Shown here: in pieces, positions 36,136 through 45,657 of the stretch
Layout: each line of letters opens with the position of its first letter
How positions within the stretch are numbered: the stretch's first letter is position 1
From: Bacterioplanoides sp965200585
GTDB lineage: Bacteria > Pseudomonadota > Gammaproteobacteria > Pseudomonadales > Oceanobacteraceae
Assembly (NCBI RefSeq): GCF_965200585.1
Contig: NZ_OZ241361.1
DNA: 64,000 nucleotides
Direction: 5' to 3' (one strand)
Position numbers and translations under genes: made by a program
Notes under the pieces: model-generated
What the model was told of the DNA's origin: nothing
The model's input: the letters and a program-made list of their open reading frames with translations, nothing else
The model's database searches: none

Positions 36136-36534
36136 TTATTGAATAGGCTGGCGGCCCAGTAACCGCAACAGTAACAACCGTCCGCTGCGCAGAGCCGGAT
36201 ACAGAATCTTGCCCAGCGTTGGGTTGCGAAAACAGACAAACAGCAGTCGGTTGAGCCAGTGTGACGGGCTGGACATCGCTGTTAACCAGGTAATGGCTGC
36301 CGCTCCCTGAACCATTTGCTCACCGTAAATCACGGCCATATTGTCATTCAGATTAACGCCCTGATGCTGCAGCCATTGCACTTCTGGCCGCTGTTGTTCA
36401 CGGGCGCTGATCAGAATGAGTTCACCACTGAGCTGGCGTAAGCGAATGCCACGCACAAAATGCTGGCATACCGGGCACTCACCGTCGTAAACAATGATAA
36501 TTGCCTGCTTATTCTGGTATTCGGGCTTGCTCAC
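36136..36534 (-). CDS. DCC-family thiol-disulfide oxidoreductase (DUF393)
   Basis: A 132-residue protein with the family motif IIVYDGECPVCQHFV (the CPxC pair near residues 20-23) and a final basic segment. DCC proteins are thought to be thioredoxin-like; their role is not established. It follows the HTTM gene by 57 nt on the same strand, a common pairing. Confidence 0.87.
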   Translation of the reverse strand: MSKPEYQNKQAIIIVYDGECPVCQHFVRGIRLRQLSGELILISAREQQRPEVQWLQHQGVNLNDNMAVIYGEQMVQGAAAITWLTAMSSPSHWLNRLLFVCFRNPTLGKILYPALRSGRLLLLRLLGRQPIQ

Positions 36535-36591
36535 ACGCTTGATCTCTCAGAATTATCGGGCCTGAATTAGTTGTGGCGGTATTGCTCATGG

Positions 36592-37941
36592 TTATTTGGG
36601 CAGTGGTGTCGTCAGCGGCAAAATCCACTCGGTAGGCGTTATATCATATTCCACGGCCAATAAATTGGTATCCTCGGCAACAATGCGTTGACTCGGCCGG
36701 CCATTCAGCGAACAAAATACATTGGTGGTAACTGCTACGACGGGGTTGCTCGCCGGTTTCTCTGAGGAATAGTGCTGCTCCAGAAAGTGGGCAAACTTCC
36801 AGATCATATCCGGCTGGCAGGGCAAACGATGAACCTGGCGTTTATTCAGGTGCTGGCGTGGGTAAACGCGTTGTGTTTCACCATTCTGATAATGCAGCAT
36901 AAAGTCACTGTAGCCATGCTTGCTGCGCAGTTTCATCCGCCAGGCAAAGCGATGACCTTCTTCACTCCAGGCAACATCACTGGGGTAAGCAAAATGACGC
37001 AGTGGGACCAACACCTGGAACAGGCACCAGCCAACAATCGCGATGATCACCCAATGGCTTTTGGGGTAGCTGTTCTTTGGTTGCTCTGCATCACCATCAG
37101 CGTAGAAACGCTGACCTTTTATTTTTGCCCAAAGACGCAACGGCCAATCGGGGCCAAATACCAATAAGCTGGTGAATAACGTCATCCATGGGAAGATGCC
37201 AATGGTGAACACAAAGTGATTCAGGCTATGAAATGCCGCGTATACCAGCATCACCCAGATTCGAGCAGGCTTCCAGAGCAGCAGCGGCGCGCCCAATAAA
37301 TGCAACGCAATTACGCCATAAGCCGCTGTGGCAATGGCCCAGTCCTGAACAAATAAGCTACCCACAAGCGGCATATCAGCCCGGTAAGACAACCAGGTAC
37401 GCAACGGCTCAAGTGCCAGCCAATCAGGGTTCAGTTTTACCAGTCCGGCATAAATTAAAATGACTTCGAGCTGGAAAATGAGCAGCCAATAACACCAGGC
37501 AGGCACGCTCTGATTAGTAGATGGTTGACGCCAGCTATCGATCGACCAGATTCTGTTGGCGGGCATAAACAGCATTAATACGGCAAACAGCCAAACCATA
37601 TAGAAGTGGTTTAAATAGCGCGATTCATCGAGCAAAAAGGTATAGCTAAAACCGGCAATAAATACCAACAAGCTGGCGCGGTAAAACATCCCCAATGTGA
37701 CCCCCAGCGAGGCAACAGCCAGCAAGGCGTACAGCCCCTGCATACCCGAGGAAGACAGAGGCTGAATCCAGTCGAGGTTCCAGTAATAAAATAAAAAATC
37801 CGGTTCCTGATAGTAGCGCTCAATATCCAGGTGAAATCCATAACGGATCATATCCAGCAACAGAATCAGGCCGAAACCAATACGAAAAACGGCCAGGGCG
37901 CTGGCATGGGCGGGCTGGAACCAGCGATCAGTGAATGACAC
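36592..37941 (-). CDS. HTTM-domain membrane protein (vitamin K-dependent gamma-carboxylase-like)
   Basis: A 449-residue protein. The membrane part (about 1-290) has several helices and the HTTM pattern: FRIGFGLILLLDMIRYG, LDESRYLNHFYMVW and KLNPDWL. A soluble C-terminal region (about 300-449) has PRQHLNKRQVHRLPCQPDM. The family is related to gamma-glutamyl carboxylase, but bacterial members mostly have no known substrate. It forms an operon with the DCC protein. It is divergent from the gene at 38052. Confidence 0.85.
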   Translation of the reverse strand: MSFTDRWFQPAHASALAVFRIGFGLILLLDMIRYGFHLDIERYYQEPDFLFYYWNLDWIQPLSSSGMQGLYALLAVASLGVTLGMFYRASLLVFIAGFSYTFLLDESRYLNHFYMVWLFAVLMLFMPANRIWSIDSWRQPSTNQSVPAWCYWLLIFQLEVILIYAGLVKLNPDWLALEPLRTWLSYRADMPLVGSLFVQDWAIATAAYGVIALHLLGAPLLLWKPARIWVMLVYAAFHSLNHFVFTIGIFPWMTLFTSLLVFGPDWPLRLWAKIKGQRFYADGDAEQPKNSYPKSHWVIIAIVGWCLFQVLVPLRHFAYPSDVAWSEEGHRFAWRMKLRSKHGYSDFMLHYQNGETQRVYPRQHLNKRQVHRLPCQPDMIWKFAHFLEQHYSSEKPASNPVVAVTTNVFCSLNGRPSQRIVAEDTNLLAVEYDITPTEWILPLTTPLPK

Positions 37942-37982
37942 GTAGACTCTCCTGAAAAAATACCGACAACAGGGTTAACAGC

Positions 37983-37999
37983 CCCTGAGGTTATCAGGG
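37983..37999. repeat. Palindrome in the divergent HTTM / 38052 promoter region
   Basis: CCCTGA (37983-37988) and TCAGGG (37994-37999) are perfect inverted halves with a 5-nt spacer, 42 nt upstream of the HTTM start. This would suit a dimeric regulator. No regulator is identified. Confidence 0.35.
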
Positions 38000-38018
38000 T
38001 ATTATGACAAAACTGACA

Positions 38019-38037
38019 TTAATTGAGAATAATTCCC
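38019..38037. promoter_or_regulatory. Possible Fur box
   Basis: TTAATTGAGAATAATTCCC matches the 19-bp Fur consensus at 11 positions by eye, with the core TGAGAAT-A-ATTCCCG. It lies 15 nt before the start of the small gene at 38052. Weak evidence on its own. Confidence 0.3.
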
Positions 38038-38051
38038 GATAAGGCTGTTGC

Positions 38052-38444
38052 ATGAAAGTTCTAAAATACGGTTTGCTGGTTATTACTGTTCTGGCCATTG
38101 TGGTCTGGCTGGGAGTTAAAGATGCGTTAACCCCAGTGGTCAGAGACAATATTGGTACTCCGATCTATACATTGGGAGACTCATCCTATCAGCAGGCTCT
38201 GGCACAACAGAAGCAAGTGCTGAAATTTGGCCCGCTATTCTGGGGGCAATACCCGGGTGGTTTGGCCTTTACGTCTGCCGAGCAAGCGCTGCAATACCTG
38301 AGGCAAAACCCCGAGGAGTTTCCAGACTCCTCCGAGTGGGGTGTTTATCAGTTATCCGGTGACCTTGAGCGTGATGTTAACTATAACGGTGCCACCGGAC
38401 AGCTACATATTCGACACTCGTTATTGGTTATTGCTGGTGATTAA
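38052..38444 (+). CDS. Conserved-looking small membrane-anchored protein, function unknown
   Basis: A 130-residue protein with an N-terminal hydrophobic segment (about 5-22) followed by a soluble part: TPIYTLGDSSYQQALAQQKQ, FGPLFWGQYPGG and EQALQYLRQNPEEFPDSSEW. I recognise no family. The composition and a balanced codon pattern argue that it is a real gene. The tail ends 9 nt before the convergent HAMP-protein stop. A weak Fur-like box precedes it. Confidence 0.7.
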   Translation: MKVLKYGLLVITVLAIVVWLGVKDALTPVVRDNIGTPIYTLGDSSYQQALAQQKQVLKFGPLFWGQYPGGLAFTSAEQALQYLRQNPEEFPDSSEWGVYQLSGDLERDVNYNGATGQLHIRHSLLVIAGD

Positions 38445-38453
38445 GCCGGAGCG

Positions 38454-39779
38454 TTAGTGAACCGGCTGAATATCACCAACAATCAACGAGTGGCTGGCCG
38501 GTTGATCCATCCCGGACACAATAGCGTCAGCCATTAGCGGAGACAGCGCCTGAATTAATTCGATCTGCTGGCTGGAGAATCCTTCCGGCCGATTGCTGCT
38601 GAACAATAAAATATAGTCATTATGCTGTGGGCACTGGAAAGGGTGACCAACCACCTGATGAGCCATGGTGTTTTTATGCAGTTCACGTAAGAAGCGCTCG
38701 TCGTGACGGGTCAGAGACAACTGTCGTAATGACTCAATATTTAACCAACCGCTGTCCAGCGTATTGCTGAGTTCTTTACCAAAGGCTTTGTGCAGCGAAA
38801 CATGGCGGTGGCGGAAATTATAATCCAGCGTGGTTGGTACTGAGGTGTTCAGCTCAACGCTCTGTTCGTTAAAGGCCATCAGGCCAATCCAGTTATTGCC
38901 CAACGCTTCGTGACCACTGTCGTAAATGCTCTGCAGTTTTTCGCTGACATTGCCGGGTTTATTAATATCACCCAACATATCCATCATCAGCTTTGAACGA
39001 GCCGACAGTTCGTTAAACGCTTGTTGCAAACGGCGGGTTTCACCTGAGCCATTGATTTCTACTTTCTGACCATAAGCGCCAGCCGCAACGGCTTCACAGG
39101 CGCGAGTGGTTGACAGAATCGGGCGCAAAATACGCAGGCCAAGCATACCCAGCATCAGCAATAAATAGGCGAATACAATGGAAATTAACCCAAGATTGAT
39201 TTTGTCTGAGGTAATGCCAAACCAGGTGTAGGCATCACGAATCTGACCAGCTAATGAGGTCGCTTCAAGGCTCAGACGCTCCTGGTTGTTAATGATGTGT
39301 TCGGCTCCCCATTCCAGACGAGGTTCTTGCGGGTCACCCAGTTGTGCTTCAAGGCCATCAACAAATACTAACCAGAAATGATGCCACGCCGATTGTTTCT
39401 GGATGGCGCGTAACAATGGGCTGCCTTCCTGGGTCAGCCAGTCATAAGCAACACTGTTGCTCAGTTCTGTCACCCGGCTGTTAGCCTGATTAAAACTGTT
39501 GTCGAGGGTGGCTAACTGTTGTCGGAATTGCTGATAAAAAACCGCAACATCGCGATTGTAGCTTTCAAAATCACGCGGCGCGTTCAGTTTATAGTGTTGT
39601 GCCTGTTGTTGCAGATTGGCAATTTCCAGCTGAATCTTATCCGCCTGGGCTTGCCAGTCAGTCAATTGCTTCTGTAATTGAGTGGATTCACGCTGGCTTA
39701 AGGTCAGCATCAGGACAAAGGCCACCATAACGGTAGCGCCCAGAATAAACTGGGTCATCAGGCTTTTTAGAGGGTTCAT
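38454..39779 (-). CDS. HAMP-domain membrane sensor without an obvious output enzyme
   Basis: A 441-residue protein. Two membrane helices (about 12-26 and 198-218) enclose a coiled-coil-rich periplasmic sensor domain. HAMP follows (about 219-270), then a GAF-like cytoplasmic domain (LGNNWIGLMAFNEQ...YILLFSSNRPEGFSSQQIELIQALSPLMADAI split over about 295-420). I see no kinase, GGDEF, EAL or MCP signature, so it may pass its signal by protein contact. It is monocistronic. Confidence 0.75.
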   Translation of the reverse strand: MNPLKSLMTQFILGATVMVAFVLMLTLSQRESTQLQKQLTDWQAQADKIQLEIANLQQQAQHYKLNAPRDFESYNRDVAVFYQQFRQQLATLDNSFNQANSRVTELSNSVAYDWLTQEGSPLLRAIQKQSAWHHFWLVFVDGLEAQLGDPQEPRLEWGAEHIINNQERLSLEATSLAGQIRDAYTWFGITSDKINLGLISIVFAYLLLMLGMLGLRILRPILSTTRACEAVAAGAYGQKVEINGSGETRRLQQAFNELSARSKLMMDMLGDINKPGNVSEKLQSIYDSGHEALGNNWIGLMAFNEQSVELNTSVPTTLDYNFRHRHVSLHKAFGKELSNTLDSGWLNIESLRQLSLTRHDERFLRELHKNTMAHQVVGHPFQCPQHNDYILLFSSNRPEGFSSQQIELIQALSPLMADAIVSGMDQPASHSLIVGDIQPVH

Positions 39780-39786
39780 ACTATGG

Positions 39787-39839
39787 CTCTCCGGCGATTT
39801 GATGCTCTGACCCAGCAGAAAATCACAAGTTCCGGAGAG
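39787..39839. repeat. Inverted repeat upstream of the HAMP sensor gene
   Basis: CTCTCCGG (39787-39794) and CCGGAGAG (39832-39839) are perfect 8-bp inverted copies beginning 8 nt before the start codon. It could be an operator or a leader structure hiding the ribosome site. Confidence 0.4.
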
Positions 39840-39942
39840 ATTGTGTTTTTACTCACAAATGAACGATTGGCTTATTTTGTTACCAGACTTTTTGTGATGA
39901 TGGCAAAAACCGGGAACTTTTCTTCTGATCAGGAACGTAAGA

Positions 39943-42105
39943 TTACTGAATAGCAGCATCCGGCTGCTGATAGTCACACACGCCATCCGGAAAGATTTGT
40001 TGTAACTGCTGTCGATAAGGTTCCACATTCAGAGGCTGATATAAACCCTCACGAATGGCCCGTTCAACCGAAATACGCTGACAAAACAGAGTTGCCGCTG
40101 CCGCCGAATCCCCCGCAACCTGACGACTGCTGCGGAAAAACGGAAACACCCGGCTGCAGGCACCGTCAGGCTGTTGATTCCAGGCACCGTCCCAGACACC
40201 CTGACCGGATGCAATCACCTGCCCCTGAGCATCCAGGCAACGATCAACGGCTTGTGTTGGTGGGCGCGGATCATTCTGATCAAGCCAAACCTCCATCGCC
40301 TGTAAGGCCTGCCAACGGGCGAGTTTATAATCGTTATGGCTGATCCAGATCGCGTGTTGATCAGGGAAAGAGGCAGGGGGGCTACCCGAGTAATCGAGGA
40401 TACGTTGCCGACTGGAGAGCGCTGCCCAGGAATGGTGAATATTCAGCTGGTTGTCACGGTAACGGCGTACATCAATTAACGGCATATTTAACCGTCCGGT
40501 AAACAGGTGGCCCGCGTTATAAGCCCCCCGGGCGGCATCAAGGCTGCCCGGTAGTCTGGGGGCAAGTTTCATGCTTTTACCAAGGTGTGAAAAGTTAGCG
40601 CGTTGGTACGGAGAAAAATTCAGCAACGAAGGCTGTTGGCTTAATAGCCAAAAATTCTCGGGCTGTAATCGGGACTGAGGTTGCCAGCTGCCAATTTTGC
40701 GGTTGATATCGAGGAAGTGCTGAGCGCTGATTTTTCCGGCTTTCCAGGCCTCCAGCCCATATTGCACGCCAACATTGCTCCACGGTACCTGGCCATATCC
40801 CAGAGCATCGGTGCCATAAATTAACCGGTTGTCCTGCCAGTGACTCCAATGGGTATTGTTTAACACCGAATCGCTATAACGCCCATGATGACTGTTGAAT
40901 CGTGGGTTATTCACCAGCTGCACCGAACCGCGCCAGGCGTAGTTACACTCGGTGGCTCCGCTGCGCCGAGGGTGCGGTTGTAAACGCAGGTGGTTGGTGA
41001 TTTTTTCCAGCCATTCTCCACGTGGGCTTAAGGCGGGTTGATACGACAAACCAGACACCCAACTGCGATGCTGAGCCTCTTGCCAGAACAATTTATCGTC
41101 AGCCAGATAATCAAAATAATACTCCAGCAGCGGGCAATCTAAGCCGTAGGTGATCTGACTGACCATATCCGGGTAGGCATCCACTGCAATACCAGCCTGC
41201 AAGAGCTGAGGGTTATTCTGGGATAATAAATATTGCTGCAGAGCACCGCCGGAATCGCCCATGCCAATGGTGTATTGGGGTTTACCATAGCGCTGAATAA
41301 ATTGTTGTTTTACCCGTAGTGCGGTGTCTTCCTGCAGGGTGATGTTGTAGTGGTTGTCGGTTTCGTTGCCGGTGGAAAAGGCAATGGCATAACCTTGTTC
41401 CAGTGCGGGTTTCATATCGCGGATAATACGTCTGAGGCGTAATTTCCCTTGTTGGTAACCAATGCCAATCGCGCCTTTAAAATGATAAATCAGCTTGCCA
41501 TTCCAGCGGGACAGGTCCGGCTGATCCTGAGTGTCTTGCGTCGTGGTGGGAAGCAGCAAGGCGTAGATAAAACGATTGATGGTGCCGGTTTCAACGCGTA
41601 TCGGAAACGAGGTATTGGCCTGTTCGGCGGGGATTAATTGCCAGCGGGTGGCAAGCAGGCAGTCTTTGCTATAGCCAATAACGGTTGAAGTGAGTTGGCC
41701 TGACGCACTTTCCTGAAAAACCGGCGTGCCTTCACCATTGTGATTATCGACTACGGGTTGCCCTAATCCGGACTCAAATGACTGACATAAAAACGGGTAT
41801 TGTTTCGGGCCGGAAAATAACGAATCAGACGGGCCGATATCACCATAAGCAATGGGAAAATAAAATACCTCAGCCGGTCGGGGGTGTTGCCATGGCGGCG
41901 GGCCAGAATAAGCGGGCTGGTTTACTATATTTGCGGCAGTGTTTGAACTTGTAGCGGGTATGGATGCAACAATGGGGAAGGGCGAGGGGATTTGCAGTAA
42001 CTGTTTCAGGTATTGGTGTGCGGCCAGTTGCAGCCCGGCCAGCACAATACTGCTGTAAAGCAGTACAACGGAGACTCGATACAGGAGCCGCCTCGCTGAT
42101 CTCAT
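39943..42105 (-). CDS. Membrane-anchored serine hydrolase-like protein (DUF6351-like), paralogue 1
   Basis: A 720-residue exported or membrane-anchored protein with an N-terminal hydrophobic helix (about 8-30). Motifs shared with the paralogue at 45748 include FPIAYGDIGPS, YPFLCQSFESGLGQP, IGYSKDCLL, PDLSRWNGKLIYHF, and a nucleophile-elbow-like GMGDSGGALQQ (G-D-S-G-G), then DCPLLEYYFDYLA. I recall this as the DUF6351 family, with alpha/beta-hydrolase-like features; the substrate is unknown. The ATG at 42105 overlaps the stop of the GGDEF-EAL gene (ATGA), so the two are probably translated together. Confidence 0.75.
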   Translation of the reverse strand: MRSARRLLYRVSVVLLYSSIVLAGLQLAAHQYLKQLLQIPSPFPIVASIPATSSNTAANIVNQPAYSGPPPWQHPRPAEVFYFPIAYGDIGPSDSLFSGPKQYPFLCQSFESGLGQPVVDNHNGEGTPVFQESASGQLTSTVIGYSKDCLLATRWQLIPAEQANTSFPIRVETGTINRFIYALLLPTTTQDTQDQPDLSRWNGKLIYHFKGAIGIGYQQGKLRLRRIIRDMKPALEQGYAIAFSTGNETDNHYNITLQEDTALRVKQQFIQRYGKPQYTIGMGDSGGALQQYLLSQNNPQLLQAGIAVDAYPDMVSQITYGLDCPLLEYYFDYLADDKLFWQEAQHRSWVSGLSYQPALSPRGEWLEKITNHLRLQPHPRRSGATECNYAWRGSVQLVNNPRFNSHHGRYSDSVLNNTHWSHWQDNRLIYGTDALGYGQVPWSNVGVQYGLEAWKAGKISAQHFLDINRKIGSWQPQSRLQPENFWLLSQQPSLLNFSPYQRANFSHLGKSMKLAPRLPGSLDAARGAYNAGHLFTGRLNMPLIDVRRYRDNQLNIHHSWAALSSRQRILDYSGSPPASFPDQHAIWISHNDYKLARWQALQAMEVWLDQNDPRPPTQAVDRCLDAQGQVIASGQGVWDGAWNQQPDGACSRVFPFFRSSRQVAGDSAAAATLFCQRISVERAIREGLYQPLNVEPYRQQLQQIFPDGVCDYQQPDAAIQ

Positions 42106-44573
42106 GCTGTATTGGTCTTTGTCATTGATAACACCTCGGTCATTGGTAACACCTCGGTCATCGGCAATGCCCCCGCTTGATGTTTGCATACAGTGTAGTC
42201 GAGCTTGTCGGCGGGTGTTGGGCGTGCCAGCAAATAGCCCTGCAACATATCGCAGCCACAATCCTGTAAAAACTGCATTTGCTCGTGGGTTTCGACTCCT
42301 TCAGCCACGACTCGTAAGCCCAGCTCCTGAGACATAGCGACAATGGCGTTACAGATGGCGCGGTTGTTATGATCGTTGGGGGTATCTTCAACAAACGCCC
42401 GGTCGATTTTAATTTCATCCAGTGGGAAGCGTTTCAGGTAGCTGAGCGACGAATAACCGGTGCCAAAATCGTCCACCGACAGCTCAACGCCCAGCGACTT
42501 CAGTTGCTGCAATAAGCGAATATTTTTTTCCGAGCTTTCCATCAGAATGTTTTCAGTCAACTCAAAAATAAATTGCTCCGCTCTGAGCTGATGCTCATTC
42601 AGCAGCTGACTGACTTTTTCGATAAAGTCCGGGTCTTTAAACTGGACGCTGCTGATGTTAATCGCCAGTTTGATATCCAATCCCTGCTTCTGCCACTGCT
42701 GCATATGTAAGCAGGCCTGCTGCAACACCCAATGACCAATTTCAATGATGTAATTGCAGTTTTCTGCCACGGGAATAAATTCCCCCGGAGATATCCAACC
42801 TTCGTCCTCGTCGTACCAGCGTAATAGTGCTTCCATAGAAAGAATCTGCTGGGTGTGAACGTGCATCTGCGGCTGGAAGTACAGCTCCAGCGCCTGATGG
42901 TCGATGGCTTTGCGTAATTTATTCTCCAGTTCCAGCTGGCGCAGCACCTGCTGATTCATCGACTCGGAATAAAAATGGTAATGGTTTTTGCCCTGAGACT
43001 TAGCGTGGTACATGGCAATGTCGGCATGTTTCACCAGCGTGTCGGCATCACTGGCATCATCCGGGTAGCTGCTAATGCCAATGCTGGCCGATATCTGAAT
43101 ATCATAGCCATTGAGTGTGATGGGCTGGGTCAGCAAGGTCAGAATACGTTTGGCAACGATTGCTGCATCTTGAACCTGATTTAAATCCTGCAACAGCACC
43201 ACAAACTCATCACCACCTAAGCGATACAGGTTGACGCCGTGCTCTGGCTGGCTGTTTGGTTCGCAAGTATGCAGTGCCAGCAGGTCCTGATGGCGCAGAT
43301 TGCTCTGCAGGCGTCCGGCGACTTCGGTTAATAACGCATCACCAATATCATGCCCCAGGCTGTCGTTAATGCGCTTAAAGTTATCCAGATCAATAAATAA
43401 CACGACCACACAATCGTCATGACGAATAGCATTGTTGATGGCGGCTTTGATGGATGCCTGAAATTTGCGCCGGTTCGGCAGGTTAGTCAGCGGGTCAATA
43501 TTGGCCTGCTGATACAACGCCTGATTTTTGAACTTAAGCTGCTCAGACATCTGATCAAAATGCTGTGCCAGTCGTGCCAGTTCATCCTTGCCTGTGGTAT
43601 TTAATTTGTTGCTTAACCGGTATTCAAAATCACCATTACTGACTTTGCTGATGCCCTGCAATAAATGACGCAGGCGTGAGGCCAGAATACGACCGATAAC
43701 CACCGAGATCACAATCGCTGCCAATAGTGAAACGGCACCCAGCAATAATAAAAACCGGCTGCGTTTTTTGTTCAGCTTCAACATGTCACTTTGTGCCCGG
43801 TTAATGGCGTGACGTACCTCGGTATTAAAATGGGAAATGGACTCGCGCATTCCTGACCAGGAATCGAGCACATTAATTTCCGCATCTGTTAACGACAACA
43901 GTTCGTTACTGCTGTAGCGGCTGGCTTGCTGATACTCCAACAGTGCCGTGCGGGTGTAGTCCAGCTCAGACAGCAGCTTCTGGATGGTGGTGTCATTGCC
44001 ATCAGCCCAGTAAGGCAGATGCAGCAAGGTTGTTTTGATGCCATCCAGAATGGCAAAAAGATCGTCCAGGCTGGACTCTTTTTTCACCAGAAAGCGAACA
44101 AATGCGGATTCAATGGCGATCACTTTTTCAATCAGATCATCTCGTTCAGCCAGATCTAATACCGGCGTGGTTTCTATATAGCCGTTAATCAGCAAGAGCT
44201 GGCTGATAAAGGTGTGTTCGAAGTCACTCAGGTCGTCTGTGAAATGCTCAACGCTGGTAAACAGTGCCTCAATGGCCTGTTTTTGTTGCGGTGGATACTG
44301 CGTCGGTAACGCCTGTTGTAATGCCTTGATGGCCAGAATCAGGTCTTCACGGGAAATTTTCTGATGGCGGATGTGGCGATAAAATTGTTGGGTGGCGGTA
44401 TCGAGCTGGGTGCCAACGTGATACACCGCCTCCTGCAGCGGAACCTTATTTTTTAATACAGAATCCAGCATCGACATGGTGTTGCGGCTGAAATAAATGC
44501 CTGCCGTGACCGCCACAATCAACAGTGTGGTGAGCAATGCAAAGCCGAGGTTTTTGATGGTATTAAAAGTCAT
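42102..44573 (-). CDS. Membrane GGDEF-EAL c-di-GMP enzyme with HAMP domain
   Basis: An 823-residue protein: membrane helix (about 8-28), periplasmic sensor, second helix (about 270-295), HAMP, GGDEF, EAL. The cyclase signature RLGGDEFVVLL is intact. The EAL domain keeps its metal and catalytic motifs: EALLRW, ELTENILME, DDFGTGYSS and AEGVETHEQ. The RHQD (RxxD inhibitory-site-like) motif is separated from GGDEF by some 15 extra residues (LHTCEPNSQPEHGV). The C-terminus is a short TEV-LPM repeat. It lies 20 nt after the binding protein gene and overlaps the hydrolase gene. Confidence 0.93.
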   Translation of the reverse strand: MTFNTIKNLGFALLTTLLIVAVTAGIYFSRNTMSMLDSVLKNKVPLQEAVYHVGTQLDTATQQFYRHIRHQKISREDLILAIKALQQALPTQYPPQQKQAIEALFTSVEHFTDDLSDFEHTFISQLLLINGYIETTPVLDLAERDDLIEKVIAIESAFVRFLVKKESSLDDLFAILDGIKTTLLHLPYWADGNDTTIQKLLSELDYTRTALLEYQQASRYSSNELLSLTDAEINVLDSWSGMRESISHFNTEVRHAINRAQSDMLKLNKKRSRFLLLLGAVSLLAAIVISVVIGRILASRLRHLLQGISKVSNGDFEYRLSNKLNTTGKDELARLAQHFDQMSEQLKFKNQALYQQANIDPLTNLPNRRKFQASIKAAINNAIRHDDCVVVLFIDLDNFKRINDSLGHDIGDALLTEVAGRLQSNLRHQDLLALHTCEPNSQPEHGVNLYRLGGDEFVVLLQDLNQVQDAAIVAKRILTLLTQPITLNGYDIQISASIGISSYPDDASDADTLVKHADIAMYHAKSQGKNHYHFYSESMNQQVLRQLELENKLRKAIDHQALELYFQPQMHVHTQQILSMEALLRWYDEDEGWISPGEFIPVAENCNYIIEIGHWVLQQACLHMQQWQKQGLDIKLAINISSVQFKDPDFIEKVSQLLNEHQLRAEQFIFELTENILMESSEKNIRLLQQLKSLGVELSVDDFGTGYSSLSYLKRFPLDEIKIDRAFVEDTPNDHNNRAICNAIVAMSQELGLRVVAEGVETHEQMQFLQDCGCDMLQGYLLARPTPADKLDYTVCKHQAGALPMTEVLPMTEVLSMTKTNTA
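42122..42175 (-). repeat. 18-bp tandem repeat at the 3' end of the GGDEF-EAL gene
   Basis: Three 18-bp units (42122, 42140, 42158). The first two differ at one base; the third is diverged. They encode the C-terminal repeats LPMTEV / LSMTKT, in frame, 17 nt before the stop codon. Confidence 0.85.
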
Positions 44574-44593
44574 AGCGCTGCATGGCGATCGAC

Positions 44594-45610
44594 TCAGCGA
44601 TAACCGGCTTTCTCCATCAGACGGGTGGCGTATTGCTGCAGACGCCCGGCATTGGTGAGGTTGTTCTGATCCGCTTGCAGTTCACCCCAGGAAAGCACAG
44701 TTGCTGATGGCGATACTTCTGGATTGGCCGGATATTCCAGATTCAGGCGGGCAAACAGGTGTTGTGCCGCAGGCTGCGACAGCCATTCCAGAAAATGTAT
44801 TGCCTGTTCCTTATTAGGGGCATGGCGGGTAATGCCCGCGCCGGAGATATTCAGGTGCACACCGTGATTCTCAGCGGTGGGCCAGAACAGTCGCAGTGAG
44901 GTTTGTGGGTTGTTCAGCTGATGACGACCGAAGTAATACGAGTTGATAATACCCACATCACAATCACCGGCTTCGATATGGCGAATCACCGCGCTGTCTT
45001 TGGCCAGAGGTGGCATGGCCAGATTGGCAACCCAGCCGGAGACAAAGTCGCTGGTGGTTTTGACACCATAACGATGAATCAGCATAGCCACTAACGATTT
45101 GTTATAGACCTTGGCGGAGGTTCTCAGGCACAAGCGCTCATGCCATTTTGGATCAGCCAGTTGCGGGTAAGACACCAACTCATCCGAACTCACCCGATCG
45201 CTGTTGTAGACCAGTGTTCGGGCCCGGGCTGATAAGCCATACCACTGACCTTTTGGGTCTCTCAGGTGAGCTGGAATATTGCTTTGCAGCACTTCAGATT
45301 CAACCGGAGCCAATAATTGCTGGCGGCTGGCAAACCATAAATCACCGGCGTCCACCGTCATTAATAAGTCGGCCGGGGAGTGACTGCCTTCGGCCTGCAA
45401 ACGCTGAATCAGCTTATCCGACTTGTCGGTAATAAAGTGGATGGTGTGGCCGGTTTCCGCCTGATACAAATCAATCAGCGGTTTGATCAGGCTTTCTTCC
45501 CGGGCGGAATACAGAGTTAATGTGGTGGCGCTGACCGGAATGGCAGTGAACATAGCCAAAAGCAGTAGTAATAATCCGGTGCAGTAACGGCGTGTAAGTG
45601 TCTGAGACAA
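44594..45610 (-). CDS. Iron(III)-type ABC transporter substrate-binding protein
   Basis: A 338-residue periplasmic protein with a signal peptide (cut after PVSA). The mature start LTLYSARE and later ADLLMTVDAGDLWFA, LVYNSDRV, YNKSLVAMLIHRYG and VGIINSYYFGR are typical of FbpA/FutA ferric-binding proteins (the YY pair commonly binds iron). The start is TTG at 45610, chosen for its AGGAG site 7 nt upstream. No permease or ATPase gene is adjacent; instead the next gene is a GGDEF-EAL sensor, so it may feed a signal to it. Confidence 0.88.
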   Translation of the reverse strand: MSQTLTRRYCTGLLLLLLAMFTAIPVSATTLTLYSAREESLIKPLIDLYQAETGHTIHFITDKSDKLIQRLQAEGSHSPADLLMTVDAGDLWFASRQQLLAPVESEVLQSNIPAHLRDPKGQWYGLSARARTLVYNSDRVSSDELVSYPQLADPKWHERLCLRTSAKVYNKSLVAMLIHRYGVKTTSDFVSGWVANLAMPPLAKDSAVIRHIEAGDCDVGIINSYYFGRHQLNNPQTSLRLFWPTAENHGVHLNISGAGITRHAPNKEQAIHFLEWLSQPAAQHLFARLNLEYPANPEVSPSATVLSWGELQADQNNLTNAGRLQQYATRLMEKAGYR

Positions 45611-45657
45611 CGTCAGTTAAACTCCTGATGATAAAAGTATTGGTAGCATTGAATGTT

